From Armatimonadota bacterium (GTDB lineage Bacteria; Armatimonadota; Fimbriimonadia; Fimbriimonadales; Fimbriimonadaceae): a DNA stretch of 64,000 bases. Numbering within the stretch: the first letter of the stretch is position 1; each line of letters begins with the position of its first letter. Location: the NCBI GenBank assembly GCA_017303935.1, contig JAFLBD010000001.1, forward strand, positions 899,113-963,112. Direction: 5' to 3'. The notes under the pieces are model-generated. The model made no database searches. It saw nothing but the letters and a program-made list of their open reading frames with translations, and was not told the origin of the DNA. Shown in pieces: positions 1 to 9,035 of this stretch. The translations under genes were made by a program, and so were the position numbers.

Positions 1-1
1 T

Positions 2-832
2 CCAACCGCTCTGATCAACGTCAACCTGCCAGAAGATCGCAAAGTCCGGCTCTTGCGAAAGCCTCTGGGCAAGTGGCAGTTCAGCTTTGTCGATACATTC
101 TTTGTTCAGGCGAGTTGCCACGCCAGGCGTCTTGAGCAACTGGATGTTCATCCAGACAGAATCTATGTTTCTGGAATTTCGCTTGGTGCATTCGAGAGCC
201 CGGTTGCAGGCAGTTCGGCGGCCAAGAGTAAATGGCAGTCGCTGCTACAGATTCCCGATGGAACGCACGTCGTTCTCGCCGGATCGACTTACCACGACGA
301 GGAACTGGAACTCATCGCGGCGATGAAAATCTTGTGGGAGCACCATCCCGACGCAGTTTTGATTCTAGCTCCAAGGCAATTGGGCCGTCGCGGTGGGGCC
401 GATTCAGCACTTCTTGAAGCCAAGATCGACTTTGATCGAAGGTCGCAGTTAGACCGATTTGAACGTGCTGCGCCTGTTATTTTGCTGGATACGGTCGGTG
501 AGTTGCGCGAGTTGTATAGCATCGCCACGGTAGCGCACATAGGCGGAACATTGGTGGACGGCGTCGGCGGGCACACTCCGCTGGAAGCACTCAGTAGCTT
601 AGTTCCAATGACTCTTGGCCCCTATTTCAGGCAGCAAGAAGCCGCTGTTCAGTTGGTAAGCGACTCAGGAGTTGCGGAAATCTGCGCGAACGCATCCCAA
701 CTGGCAGCAGTCTGGAATTACGCCATCGAGCATCCTGAATTGAAGTCAACCATTCTTGAATTGGCGCAACGGGCGGCGCAATCAAGAAATGCTGTTTTTG
801 CAGACCTTTACCGGTTGCTTACTTCGGCTTGA
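2..832 (+). CDS. waaA: Kdo transferase WaaA (KdtA), C-terminal part
   Basis: The frame is open at the left edge of the window, so only the last 276 residues are present. WaaA transfers 3-deoxy-D-manno-octulosonate from CMP-Kdo to a lipid A precursor at the inner membrane. Visible family features are the strand-turn LAGSTYHDEE, equivalent to the AGST..GEE motif of WaaA, and GGTLVDGVGGHTPLEAL, equivalent to the GGSL...GGQNPLEP nucleotide-sugar loop of this GT-B family. The final stop overlaps the 3' end of the convergent next gene by 14 bp. Its presence argues for a Kdo-containing outer membrane. The Q-to-T change in the GGQN-like loop is a small departure from the usual family form. The identification is firm; acceptor specificity cannot be told. 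Confidence 0.85.
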   Translation, partial: PTALINVNLPEDRKVRLLRKPLGKWQFSFVDTFFVQASCHARRLEQLDVHPDRIYVSGISLGAFESPVAGSSAAKSKWQSLLQIPDGTHVVLAGSTYHDEELELIAAMKILWEHHPDAVLILAPRQLGRRGGADSALLEAKIDFDRRSQLDRFERAAPVILLDTVGELRELYSIATVAHIGGTLVDGVGGHTPLEALSSLVPMTLGPYFRQQEAAVQLVSDSGVAEICANASQLAAVWNYAIEHPELKSTILELAQRAAQSRNAVFADLYRLLTSA

Positions 833-1523
833 AAGGCTTGCCAAGCAAACTGTCCCAAACCTGCTGTTGACCAGGCGTCATGACCTTGACGATCGCGTTA
901 CGCGCATCGGTCTCCACCTTGTCGATTTGAGGTTGTACGCGCTTCATTTCGGCTCGGAGTTTTGCTTCAATCTCCTTTGCGAGTTTCTGCTTTTCGGCAT
1001 CGGTCTTCGGCTTTTTGTCCTTGTATTGAGCTTCGATGCGCTCGACAGCTTTTCGCCGGATGTCAACCGACTTTTGCAGCGCCGATTGAAGCAGATTTCG
1101 AATTTTTGAAACTTGCGAGCTACTGAGGCCAACTCGCTTTGCGACGCGGTCATCGGCGAGCGATTGAAGGCCGTTAACTTGTAAGGTGATCTCTCTAAGT
1201 CGCAGAATTTGACTTGCGGACAGCGCATTCAAAACGCCATTGCGCATCTTCTCGATTTCCGAATCAAGTTGCTTCTGCTCGGATTCGGACGCCTTTTGAC
1301 CTTTGCGCGCCTTTTCTTCAATCCTGGCGGCAATTGCGTTGTAATTCTTGGCTGCAGCGTTCATTTTATCGCGTTGGGCCTGGGTGACTTTCAGCTCAGC
1401 CTTGACTTCGTTGGTCATCAATAGCCGAACATCCGCGACATATCGGTCGAATGTCTCTTCGGCATGTGCAGAAGCGCACACGAGCGTCAGCAGCGCGATG
1501 TTCCAAGCTTGAAAAGTCTTCAT
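819..1523 (-). CDS. Secreted Spy/CpxP-like helical protein
   Basis: This 234-residue protein starts with a clear signal peptide (MKTFQAWNIALLTLVCASAHA). The mature part is almost entirely charged helix, rich in K, E, A and Q. It contains three spaced segments of the type L-[ST]-x-x-Q (LKVTQAQRD near residue 44, LSSSQVSKI near 133 and MTPGQQQVWDSLLGKPF near the end). Such LTxxQ segments are typical of the periplasmic Spy/CpxP chaperone group and of many uncharacterised secreted proteins in Planctomycetes and Armatimonadota. It is convergent with waaA, with a 14-bp overlap of the 3' ends, and lies 15 bp downstream of dnaE on the same strand, so it may be read through from dnaE. A periplasmic envelope-stress role is inference only. 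Confidence 0.7.
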   Translation of the reverse strand: MKTFQAWNIALLTLVCASAHAEETFDRYVADVRLLMTNEVKAELKVTQAQRDKMNAAAKNYNAIAARIEEKARKGQKASESEQKQLDSEIEKMRNGVLNALSASQILRLREITLQVNGLQSLADDRVAKRVGLSSSQVSKIRNLLQSALQKSVDIRRKAVERIEAQYKDKKPKTDAEKQKLAKEIEAKLRAEMKRVQPQIDKVETDARNAIVKVMTPGQQQVWDSLLGKPFKPK

Positions 1524-1538
1524 AAAAGTTACTGAAAA

Positions 1539-4500
1539 TTATGACGCTTCAGAAAGCTCAGCGGAACGGCCAACTAAGGTTGCAGGCGTCTGGCGGGAGT
1601 TCAAAACGTAGTCGACGACAGATTGCGAAATGCTCTTTTCGATCAATTTCTTAAAGTCGTCGGTGTAGTCCACTCGGTGTAAAAGTTCGAGCGGCGGCAG
1701 ACTATCGTTCCCAGCAACTTCGATCATCAACCGATTGTTACCGGGATGCTTCGAAATGATCGTCTTCAACTTCTCCAGGTCAGCGCGGATGGCGTTTCGT
1801 AACCGAATGGTGACCGTACCCTCGGAATCGTCATCGCCCAATTCTTCGATTCCTGCCGGCGCATCAAACGCCAGAACTTCCTCGACGCGCACTTCCTGTT
1901 GGCTGTCCCCGCCGTTCCTGCCCTGCCGGGAAGTCACTACACCGCGAATCGTCACAACTGAGTCCTTCTTGACTAACTCGGTGTATTTGGCATAGGTCGC
2001 CGCGAACACAGTGCAAGAAGCCTGACCCGAAAAATCTTCCAAAGTAACAGAGGCCATTTTTTCGCCCCGGGCTTTGGTGATGATGACCCTCATGCCCGAG
2101 ATAACCCCAGTGAGGCGAACTTGTTGACCATCTTCGAGTTCGGTGACCGAGGCACAAGTGTGGCTGGACGACTGACGAATAGCTCTTTCGAGTCCTCGAA
2201 GCGGATGGTCACTGACATAGATGCCCATCACTTCTTTTTCCCAAGTCAGGATTTCGGTTCGGCTCGGCGGATCAATCTCTGGAACGGTGGGCAAACTCAG
2301 CTCATCCGAATCAGATGCTTCGCCAAACAGAGATTCTTGGCCCGCTTCTCTCTGCTTGATGACGTTGTCAGCAAAAAGTAGTGCGCCTTCGGCAACTTCC
2401 AGCATAGATCGCCGATTTCGACCGAATTCGTCCAGCGCCCCTGCTTTGATCAGTGCTTCCAGCGAAGCGCGGTTGAGCCCACCTTGCTTCACTCGAACGC
2501 AGAATTCGTACAGGTGAGTGAAGGGCCCACCAGATTCCCGCTCTTCGATGATGTGGTCTACCAGCTTTTCCCCGACACCTTTGATCGCGGCAAGGCCAAA
2601 TCTGATGGCACCCGTCCATCCCTTTGGTTTCTTTTCATCGATCCAGAAGTTCTGGAAGGACCGATTGACGTCGGGTGGCATCACCAGAATCTTGCTTCGG
2701 CGGCACTCTTCGATAAACGTTGTGACGCGGTCTTCCTTATCGCGATAGACCTCCAACAGTGCGGCCATGTACTCGACCGGGAAATTGGCCTTTAGGTAGG
2801 CGGTTTGGTACGCGATCAAGGCATAGCATACGGCGTGAGCTTTGTTGAACGCATATCCAGCGAACGGAAGCAACAACTCCCAAACCTTTTCGGCCTTGTT
2901 CTTTGCGATGCCTTTGGCTTCGCATCCCTCATAGAATTCGACCATGAGTTCGTCCATGGCCGCCTTGTCCTTTTTGCCCATCGCGCGGCGCAGAAGGTCG
3001 GCCTTGCCGAGCGAAAACCCTGCCAGCGACTGCACCATCTTCAAGACTTGGTCTTGATAAACGATAACACCGTAGGTTTCTTCTAGAATCGGCCGAACGC
3101 ACTCATCGACGTATTCAATCTTCTTTCGGCCGAATTTGCAGTCAACAAATGTTGGGATGTGCTCCATCGGACCGGGCCGATAGAGCGCGACCATCGCGGC
3201 AAGCTCCCGAACGTTTTCTGGCTTGAGGCTAATGATGTTGCGGCGCATTCCGCCCGATTCGAGCTGGAAGACGCCAATCGTGTCCCCTCGCCCGAGCATC
3301 TCATAGGTCTTCTTGTCGTCCAGCGGAAAGTCGCGCCAGTCAAGGAGAGTGTCCGACTTCTGAGTGCGAGCAATGTTCGCCACTGCACGGCTGAGCACAG
3401 TCAAGTTGGAAAGGCCCAGAAAGTCCATCTTGAGCAGGCCGATCTTCTCAAGAATGCCCATTTCAAAAGCGGTCACGGTTTGACCGTCAGTGCCTTTGTA
3501 AAGCGGAATGTAGTCGTTCAGCGGTCCGCGCGAGATCACAACTCCGGCGGCATGAACTCCCGCGTGACGGGAAATGCCTTCGACGTCTTCAGCCGCTTCG
3601 ACCAGACGCTTGTATTTCGCATCCGATTCCACGAGCTGTCGGAACTCCGCATTGCCTTCGAGGGCTTTCTGTAGCGTCATGCCGGGGATGTTTGGGATGG
3701 TTTTGCACAGCCGGTCAGTTTCGGCGGGCAGGTAACCCATCACGCGACCAGCATCTTTGATTGCCGCCTTCGCCCCCAACGTTCCGAACGTGATGATCTG
3801 AGCGACTTGCTCTTTGCCGAATCGATCTCCGACGTACTTGATCACTTCATCGCGCCGCGCATCTTCAAAATCCATGTCGATATCGGGCATGGAGACGCGT
3901 TCTGGATTCAAAAATCGCTCAAAAGTAAGGTCGTATTCGAGTGGATCGACGTCGGTAATTCCGATAACATATGACACCAAGGAACCTGCCGCAGATCCTC
4001 GGACACCATAGGCGATGTTCTGGCTACGAGCGTATCCTGCAAACTCGCGGACCAACAAGAAATAGTCTTCAAACTTGGTTTTCTCAATGACTTCAAGTTC
4101 GTACTTGAGTCGGTCCCATGCCTCCTCGCCAGGATTCGGGATTCGCTCTCGGAGGCCATCTTCGGCGAGTTTCTTCAAGTAATCGCGGCAAGAAACGCCC
4201 TCGGGAAGATCGGGCTCTGGCATCGGAGCGCGGTTTTTGCCAAGCTCAAGGTTGCACATCTCGGCAATGAGGTTTGTATTCTCAACCGCCTCCGGAGTGT
4301 CCTTGAACAGCTCAGCCATTTCCTGCGGACTCTTCAGATAAAACTCGTCGGTTTCGAATCGAAGGCGCTTTTCGTCCGAGACCAGTGCGCCCGTGCCTAT
4401 GCAGAGCAAAACGTCGTGCGTGACCGAACTCTCGCGGCACAAATAGTGCGCATCGTTGGTGGCGACGAGCGGTAGCTTGACCTCTTTGGCGATTTTGAGC

Positions 4501-5072
4501 AGCGCGTCCTTGATCATCGCTTGCTCTTTGAGGCGGTGATCTTGGAGTTCGATAAAGAACGATCCTTCCTCAAAAATCTCTTTGTACATCCCGGCGATGC
4601 GTTGTGCATTTTGATAGTCGCCAGCCATCAATTCTTGGCAAATTTCGCTCCCCAAGCAAGCGCTTGTGCCGATGAGACCTTTGCTATGATTTCGAAGCAG
4701 TTCGTGATCAATTCGAGGCTTGTAATAGAAGCCGTCGAGCGCAGCAACTGTGTGCAGCTTGCAGAGGTTTCGATACCCTTCGTCATTCTTCGCAAGGAGC
4801 AGCAGATGGTAGGTCTGGTTCTCTTCCCTTCCCGCCTTGTTCAGGTGGCCGTTCGGAGCCATATAGGCTTCCATCCCGATGATCGGCTTGACCCCTTTTT
4901 TGATGCACTCGAAGTAAAACTCCATCACGCCGAACATCACGCCGTGATCGGTGATTGCCATGGCTGGCATGCCAAGTTCTTTGGCCTTCGCGACGAGTTC
5001 CGGGATGCGATTTGCGCCGTCCAGCAAGCTGTACTCAGTGTGGTTGTGGACGTGGACAAACGATTTGCACAT
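1539..5072 (-). CDS. dnaE: DNA polymerase III alpha subunit
   Basis: This is the replicative polymerase catalytic subunit, 1177 residues, normal length for the DnaE1 group. An N-terminal PHP domain opens with HNHTEYSLLDG (residues 8-18) and keeps further metal-ligand motifs (ITDHG, GMEAYM, TNDAHYL). The palm carries PDIDMDFED near residue 400 and KMDFLGLSNL near 550, giving the catalytic aspartates. The beta-clamp and helix-hairpin-helix region follows, then an OB-fold at about 980-1060 (VRLTGVISGM, VTIRGVV). No DnaQ-type exonuclease domain is fused. The start MCKSFVHVHNHTEYS fits the family's usual N-terminus. It lies downstream of the debranching enzyme on the same strand, separated by a strong intergenic hairpin. 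Confidence 0.97.
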   Translation of the reverse strand: MCKSFVHVHNHTEYSLLDGANRIPELVAKAKELGMPAMAITDHGVMFGVMEFYFECIKKGVKPIIGMEAYMAPNGHLNKAGREENQTYHLLLLAKNDEGYRNLCKLHTVAALDGFYYKPRIDHELLRNHSKGLIGTSACLGSEICQELMAGDYQNAQRIAGMYKEIFEEGSFFIELQDHRLKEQAMIKDALLKIAKEVKLPLVATNDAHYLCRESSVTHDVLLCIGTGALVSDEKRLRFETDEFYLKSPQEMAELFKDTPEAVENTNLIAEMCNLELGKNRAPMPEPDLPEGVSCRDYLKKLAEDGLRERIPNPGEEAWDRLKYELEVIEKTKFEDYFLLVREFAGYARSQNIAYGVRGSAAGSLVSYVIGITDVDPLEYDLTFERFLNPERVSMPDIDMDFEDARRDEVIKYVGDRFGKEQVAQIITFGTLGAKAAIKDAGRVMGYLPAETDRLCKTIPNIPGMTLQKALEGNAEFRQLVESDAKYKRLVEAAEDVEGISRHAGVHAAGVVISRGPLNDYIPLYKGTDGQTVTAFEMGILEKIGLLKMDFLGLSNLTVLSRAVANIARTQKSDTLLDWRDFPLDDKKTYEMLGRGDTIGVFQLESGGMRRNIISLKPENVRELAAMVALYRPGPMEHIPTFVDCKFGRKKIEYVDECVRPILEETYGVIVYQDQVLKMVQSLAGFSLGKADLLRRAMGKKDKAAMDELMVEFYEGCEAKGIAKNKAEKVWELLLPFAGYAFNKAHAVCYALIAYQTAYLKANFPVEYMAALLEVYRDKEDRVTTFIEECRRSKILVMPPDVNRSFQNFWIDEKKPKGWTGAIRFGLAAIKGVGEKLVDHIIEERESGGPFTHLYEFCVRVKQGGLNRASLEALIKAGALDEFGRNRRSMLEVAEGALLFADNVIKQREAGQESLFGEASDSDELSLPTVPEIDPPSRTEILTWEKEVMGIYVSDHPLRGLERAIRQSSSHTCASVTELEDGQQVRLTGVISGMRVIITKARGEKMASVTLEDFSGQASCTVFAATYAKYTELVKKDSVVTIRGVVTSRQGRNGGDSQQEVRVEEVLAFDAPAGIEELGDDDSEGTVTIRLRNAIRADLEKLKTIISKHPGNNRLMIEVAGNDSLPPLELLHRVDYTDDFKKLIEKSISQSVVDYVLNSRQTPATLVGRSAELSEAS

Positions 5073-5083
5073 AGTGGGAGTTC

Positions 5084-5113
5084 CGGCCCTTTTTCAGACG
5101 AAAAATCGGGCCG
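5084..5113 (-). terminator. Intergenic hairpin between debranching enzyme and dnaE
   Basis: An inverted repeat with arms CGGCCC+TTTTTC and GAAAAA+GGGCCG, a four-base loop and a two-base bulge. It lies between the stop of the debranching enzyme gene and the start of dnaE, both on the minus strand. No U-tract follows, so it is not a textbook intrinsic terminator. It ends about a dozen bases before the dnaE ATG and could also affect ribosome access. Confidence 0.5.
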
Positions 5114-5121
5114 CTTTGATG

Positions 5122-7017
5122 CTATTTTCCTTGCGCGTCTTCGATCCAAGCGCGGAGCCATTCTGCAGCGCTCCAGGCTTGCCAAGGGCACCCGCCAGGA
5201 GTTCTGGGCTCGTCGCCATCGTACACCTCGGCAACCCCGCCGATTCCGTATTCGTTGAGCAACTCCTTGCCATTTTTCAGGATTCTTTTGGCACCGATTC
5301 GATCCCCGGTGAGCTTGACCATAGCGGTGATGTAAGGCCCCATCAACCAGGGCCAAACAGTGCCTTGATGGTAGGCCGCATCTAGTTCGCTCATCGGTCC
5401 TTTGAACTGCGGCTTGTACTGGCTGGAACTCGGGGCGAGGGTGCGAATGCCGACTGGGGTCAACAGTTCGCGCGAAACTTCAGCAAAGGCTCTTACGGCG
5501 TTCTTTCCGTTCGCAGGCGCAAACGGGACCGCCATAGCGATCAGTTGGTTGGGGCGAAGACTGGCGTCGTCTGGATCGACTGTGTCCATGTAGTACCCGA
5601 GCGACTCTTTCCAGAATTTCTTTTCAAAATTCGACTCTGCCAGTTCTGCGCTGGCCTTGAATGCCGAGCCATCAATTTTCAATTCATCCGCCAACCATTC
5701 AAGAATTCTAAGTGCGCTGATCCAAAGGCCATTGATCTCGACTGGTTTGCCATGGCGCGGGGTCACCACCCAGTCGCCGAGCTTGGCGTCCATCCAGGTT
5801 AGCTGAACACCTTCTTGTCCTTGCGTCAACAGTCCATCTTTGGGGTCAACATGGATACCGTAGTGCGTGCCTTTCATGTGCCACTCGTAAATGCTCTTGA
5901 GGTATCCCATGCACTCTTTGGCAAACTTGGCATCCCACTCGGTTTGCAACGTGCGATAAATCGCCTGAGCGAACCATAGCGTTGCATCAACCGTGTTGTA
6001 CTCGGGCTCATCTCCACAGTCGACAAATCGATTCGGAATCAGCCCCTGATTCATCTGAGAAGCGTAGTCCCGAAGAATCTTCTTCGCGAGTTCGATTTGA
6101 CCGTTATGAAGGCAGATTCCAGGGATGCTGATCATCGTATCGCGTCCCCAATCGGTGAACCACGGATATCCCGCGATTATCGAGGAGCGCTCCGGAGTCT
6201 CGACAATGAATCTGTCGCAGGCTTGCCGCAGAACTTCGGCCATACCGGACGCCTTCCCGGGCATCTTGGTGATTTCTTGTGGCGGAGATTCATCACCTAG
6301 CGATGCGACAACGACCGCTTCCTCGCCTGGTAGAAGCTCGTACTTCAGTTCGCACGGACAAAATTGATCGTCGCGAGCATCGAGACCTCGCTCGATCTCA
6401 CGTTGATGCTCGAATCGGAAGTACCAGCCGACCGTCGGCAACCTAACCGCGCCGGGATGAAAAAGGATCAGGGATTGTCCTTGGTGCTCGATGATCGTCC
6501 GGTCTCTCGGAAAAACCTGGGTATGAGGGTAATCATCCGACTGGCGAAAATTCTCGTGATAGAACTTGTGCTGGACCAATGGCCGGAGACTTAGCCCAAT
6601 CCCCTTGGTGCCGATGTTCTTGTACCGAATGGTCACGGCGTTCTCGCCTTTGTGGATTAGAACTGTCTTTTCGATCGCTACGCCAAGAGCCTTGAAGGTC
6701 CATTGAACAAACTCGGATGTCGCAATGAACTTGTCGATGTACTGGTGCCCTTCGGGGTTGATCGCGCCTTGATACTGATTACATGAGAGGCCGATCGGAT
6801 TGCCATCTGCCTGAACGAAAGCCTCAATGTTCCCGAGCAGCACCATTCGGTGAGCAGGTGCAGGTTCGGCGGCGACCAAGAGACCATGATAGCGTCGCTG
6901 ATTTGAGCCTGAAACGGTGCCCATCGCAAATCCACCGATGCCGTTGGTCAGGATCCATTCACGCCGAGAACTCAAATCAAAGTTCCGACATTGAGCGGCA
7001 TCCAAGGTAGTAATCAT
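5122..7017 (-). CDS. Glycogen debranching enzyme (amylo-alpha-1,6-glucosidase, GH133 type)
   Basis: Cytoplasmic enzyme that removes alpha-1,6 branches from glycogen or related glucans. About 631 residues, matching the archaeal/bacterial GDE family. The N-terminal domain shows NGIGGFAMGTVSGSNQRRYH followed by GLLVA, the hallmark opening of this family. The (alpha/alpha)6 catalytic domain shows GYPWFTDWGRDTMISIPG, including the conserved D in W-G-R-D. The C-terminal part carries AYHQGTVWPWLMGPY. I prefer the ATG at 7017 because GGGGGT sits 3-7 bases upstream; an in-frame ATG at 7029 would add four residues but has no such site. No other glycogen genes are in the window. Confidence 0.92.
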   Translation of the reverse strand: MITTLDAAQCRNFDLSSRREWILTNGIGGFAMGTVSGSNQRRYHGLLVAAEPAPAHRMVLLGNIEAFVQADGNPIGLSCNQYQGAINPEGHQYIDKFIATSEFVQWTFKALGVAIEKTVLIHKGENAVTIRYKNIGTKGIGLSLRPLVQHKFYHENFRQSDDYPHTQVFPRDRTIIEHQGQSLILFHPGAVRLPTVGWYFRFEHQREIERGLDARDDQFCPCELKYELLPGEEAVVVASLGDESPPQEITKMPGKASGMAEVLRQACDRFIVETPERSSIIAGYPWFTDWGRDTMISIPGICLHNGQIELAKKILRDYASQMNQGLIPNRFVDCGDEPEYNTVDATLWFAQAIYRTLQTEWDAKFAKECMGYLKSIYEWHMKGTHYGIHVDPKDGLLTQGQEGVQLTWMDAKLGDWVVTPRHGKPVEINGLWISALRILEWLADELKIDGSAFKASAELAESNFEKKFWKESLGYYMDTVDPDDASLRPNQLIAMAVPFAPANGKNAVRAFAEVSRELLTPVGIRTLAPSSSQYKPQFKGPMSELDAAYHQGTVWPWLMGPYITAMVKLTGDRIGAKRILKNGKELLNEYGIGGVAEVYDGDEPRTPGGCPWQAWSAAEWLRAWIEDAQGK

Positions 7018-7031
7018 GGCGACCCCCATAG

Positions 7032-7105
7032 TGTACTAGGATTGGTTCTCGCGGAAATACCTGAATGTACGGATCGACATTGATTCCTTGCACCTGTACT
7101 AGGAT
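7032..7105. repeat. Direct repeat TGTACTAGGAT in a divergent intergenic region
   Basis: The 11-mer TGTACTAGGAT occurs at 7032-7042 and again at 7095-7105, each followed within about 13 bases by TGGTTCT and then CGCGG. It lies between the divergently read debranching enzyme and Rof-like genes. It may be a paired operator or duplicated promoter element. Function is not shown by the sequence. Confidence 0.5.
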
Positions 7106-7175
7106 AACAGTGGTTCTAATCGCGGCATTTAGTCATCGAGCAGCACCGAAAAGGCGAGCTCACTTTTGGAGAACC

Positions 7176-7385
7176 ATGTTAATTTCCGACGCGAAGAAAT
7201 ATATCGGCAAGATCGTTGACCTAGAGTATGTGGATCGAGCAGGGGCAACTCACGTTGACCGCACTGAGGTCTTTGATGTCACGTTCATCGCGCTGTATGG
7301 TCCGTGTATGATCACGGACTTGGGAGACATTCGACTCGACCGAGTTTCGAACGTCACTCTTGTTACGGAACAGCTTTCTGCGTAG
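7176..7385 (+). CDS. Small Rof-like (Rho-binding, Sm-fold) protein
   Basis: A 69-residue protein. The frame is open further upstream to 7065, but I choose the ATG at 7176 because GGAG ends four bases before it and the upstream extension has no conserved look. The pattern (GKIVDLEYVDRAG, then EVFDV, then DIRLDRVSNVTLV) resembles the five-stranded barrel of Rof/YaeO modulators of Rho-dependent termination, in which a closing IRLDRI strand is typical. The acidic Rho-contacting surface cannot be confirmed by eye. It is convergent with the LptD-like gene. If not Rof, it is another small Sm/SH3-like barrel. The call is an inference from pattern only. Confidence 0.5.
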   Translation: MLISDAKKYIGKIVDLEYVDRAGATHVDRTEVFDVTFIALYGPCMITDLGDIRLDRVSNVTLVTEQLSA

Positions 7386-7395
7386 CACGCTACGC
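7380..7395. repeat. Short inverted repeat between convergent genes
   Basis: GCGTAGC and GCTACGC separated by AC form a seven-base-pair inverted repeat that overlaps the stop of the Rof-like gene and ends 8 bases before the 3' end of the LptD-like gene. There is no U-tract on either strand, so termination function is uncertain. Confidence 0.35.
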
Positions 7396-7403
7396 GTCAA
7401 AGC

Positions 7404-8972
7404 TCATGGCTTAGCGGAATCGCTCCCGGTCTTCGGATTTGGGGGCGATTCTCGTTCTACTTTCCTTTTGCTCAGCCGGTCAAAGAAGTCGTTCATGCGC
7501 AATCGTATGCCGAATTGAACCTCGCGCGGGACTTGGCGATAAGTGAAAAATGGTTCGAACGAGCCGGCAACAAATGCCACCGAGTACTCCACGTCGTACC
7601 AGGCCTTTCGGTCCAAGTCGTATTTGATCAGCCCGCTTGCAAAAATAGAACCGAAGTCAAAATCGCTGCGCAAATTCACCGAATTGCGACTGTAAAGGTG
7701 ATCGAACCCAAACGTTGGTGTTCCAGTCTCAAACGTTCGCGAATATCCGATACCGAAGGTGCCGAGGTTGCCAATATTCGAGGTTGCAACCGCGCTCGCC
7801 CGAAGCCAAGAGTACTGATTATCCTTTTCAATGGCCGAGTTGCCATCTAGGCGGATATAGGCGCCTAACCCGTTACCGAAGTCAAAATTGCTCGAATGGG
7901 CGATCAGCTGAATCAGCGCGCGGTCAACGTAAGAATCGGACACCTGGCCACGAATTCGCTGGAGTCGCAATTGTCCGAGCAATCCGCCATCGCCGATTGG
8001 CCCGCTCATTTCGTAGGCGATGTCGAACGGCTTACTCAGTTCCTCCACATCGGATTCTCGCCCACGGGTTGAGAGGTTCCAATACGAACCCGCTGAAAAT
8101 GTCTTCCGAGGCGCCCTAAAGCTGCGAGCTTCACGCTCCTTGTTTGGAACCAAAATGGAATCGATCCAACTGTCAAAAAGTCGATCGCCACTATCTGGTC
8201 GTGTGGTGAGCCTACCAATCTGGTTTTCGGCAGCAATCGGACTGCTGGCGATTTCGATGGAACTGGATGGAAGCGCCTTTGGCAACGTGGCGATCTTGCC
8301 AGTGATGCTGGTTTGAGAACCGAGCATGAACGCGCTATTCCACCCGACTCCGAGTCCGAGTCCACGCTTATAGTTGATCGCCGGAAGCCTGAATCCGATC
8401 ACCCTCGTATCGAGCGAGAAGTTGTAGTAAGGCACTGTGCCGAGCGATGTGCCAAAAAGCTTGAATGTTGGCTTGATTGCCCTTCCAGATTTGCCTGGAG
8501 TGAGCGTCAACCGCTTGGCACCAAGTTCAAATTCTGGGGGGTGGGTCTTGGACGGCGTCCCATTCACGTCGTACAGAATCCAGTTGTTGGGCGCGATCTC
8601 GATCTTGGACATGCGGAGCTTCATTCCGGCGACGTTCGCATTCACATTGCTCGCGACACCAGTTCGCTTTTCCCAGTTGAATTCTAGGTTTTCGCCTTCA
8701 AGCGTTCCGTCGGGGTCGATGAGCCTGACCTTCCCGACCGCCTTCCCGGACTTGTTCGCGTAATCCAAGAAAAGCTCTTCACACTTCAGGACTGTTTGCC
8801 CGTAAGTGGCGGTAACTCCGCCCCAAAACCGGACCGTCTTCCCTTCGTTTTGGATTTCTTGGAACCTGAACTGAACTTGAATCCCGTCATTGGAGACCTC
8901 TTGAACAGAGACTGCCGGAACCTTAAAAAGATCTGGAGTCACGTATTTGGGGATGGCCGCTAGTTCAAGCAT
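7404..8972 (-). CDS. LptD/OstA-like outer-membrane lipopolysaccharide assembly protein
   Basis: A 522-residue protein with an N-terminal OstA/LptA-like beta domain (about residues 25-115: GIQVQFRFQEIQNEGKTVRF, then VLKCEELFLDY, then LEGENLEFNWEK). A long aromatic-rich region follows that reads as alternating beta-strands of an outer-membrane barrel, for example FDFGNGLGAYIRLDGNS and FDFGSIFASGLIKYDLD. This is the LptD layout, though shorter than the roughly 780 residues of E. coli LptD. Oddly, the only usable start (MLELAAIPKYVTPDLF) shows no signal peptide, and a stop lies in frame 14 codons upstream. Either export is unusual or the true N-terminus is altered. It is divergent from the sigma factor gene across 99 bp. 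Function as LptD is a family-based inference. Confidence 0.7.
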   Translation of the reverse strand: MLELAAIPKYVTPDLFKVPAVSVQEVSNDGIQVQFRFQEIQNEGKTVRFWGGVTATYGQTVLKCEELFLDYANKSGKAVGKVRLIDPDGTLEGENLEFNWEKRTGVASNVNANVAGMKLRMSKIEIAPNNWILYDVNGTPSKTHPPEFELGAKRLTLTPGKSGRAIKPTFKLFGTSLGTVPYYNFSLDTRVIGFRLPAINYKRGLGLGVGWNSAFMLGSQTSITGKIATLPKALPSSSIEIASSPIAAENQIGRLTTRPDSGDRLFDSWIDSILVPNKEREARSFRAPRKTFSAGSYWNLSTRGRESDVEELSKPFDIAYEMSGPIGDGGLLGQLRLQRIRGQVSDSYVDRALIQLIAHSSNFDFGNGLGAYIRLDGNSAIEKDNQYSWLRASAVATSNIGNLGTFGIGYSRTFETGTPTFGFDHLYSRNSVNLRSDFDFGSIFASGLIKYDLDRKAWYDVEYSVAFVAGSFEPFFTYRQVPREVQFGIRLRMNDFFDRLSKRKVERESPPNPKTGSDSAKP

Positions 8973-9035
8973 GGCGAATGACGGAGTGTACCGCTGAACA
9001 TTTTTTCAAAAAATTGTAGAAATCCGAACACTCAG

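Noticed and set aside
4521..5258. A 245-residue plus-strand ORF opposite dnaE and the debranching gene
   Set aside because: No recognisable domain, and it is antisense to two certain genes.
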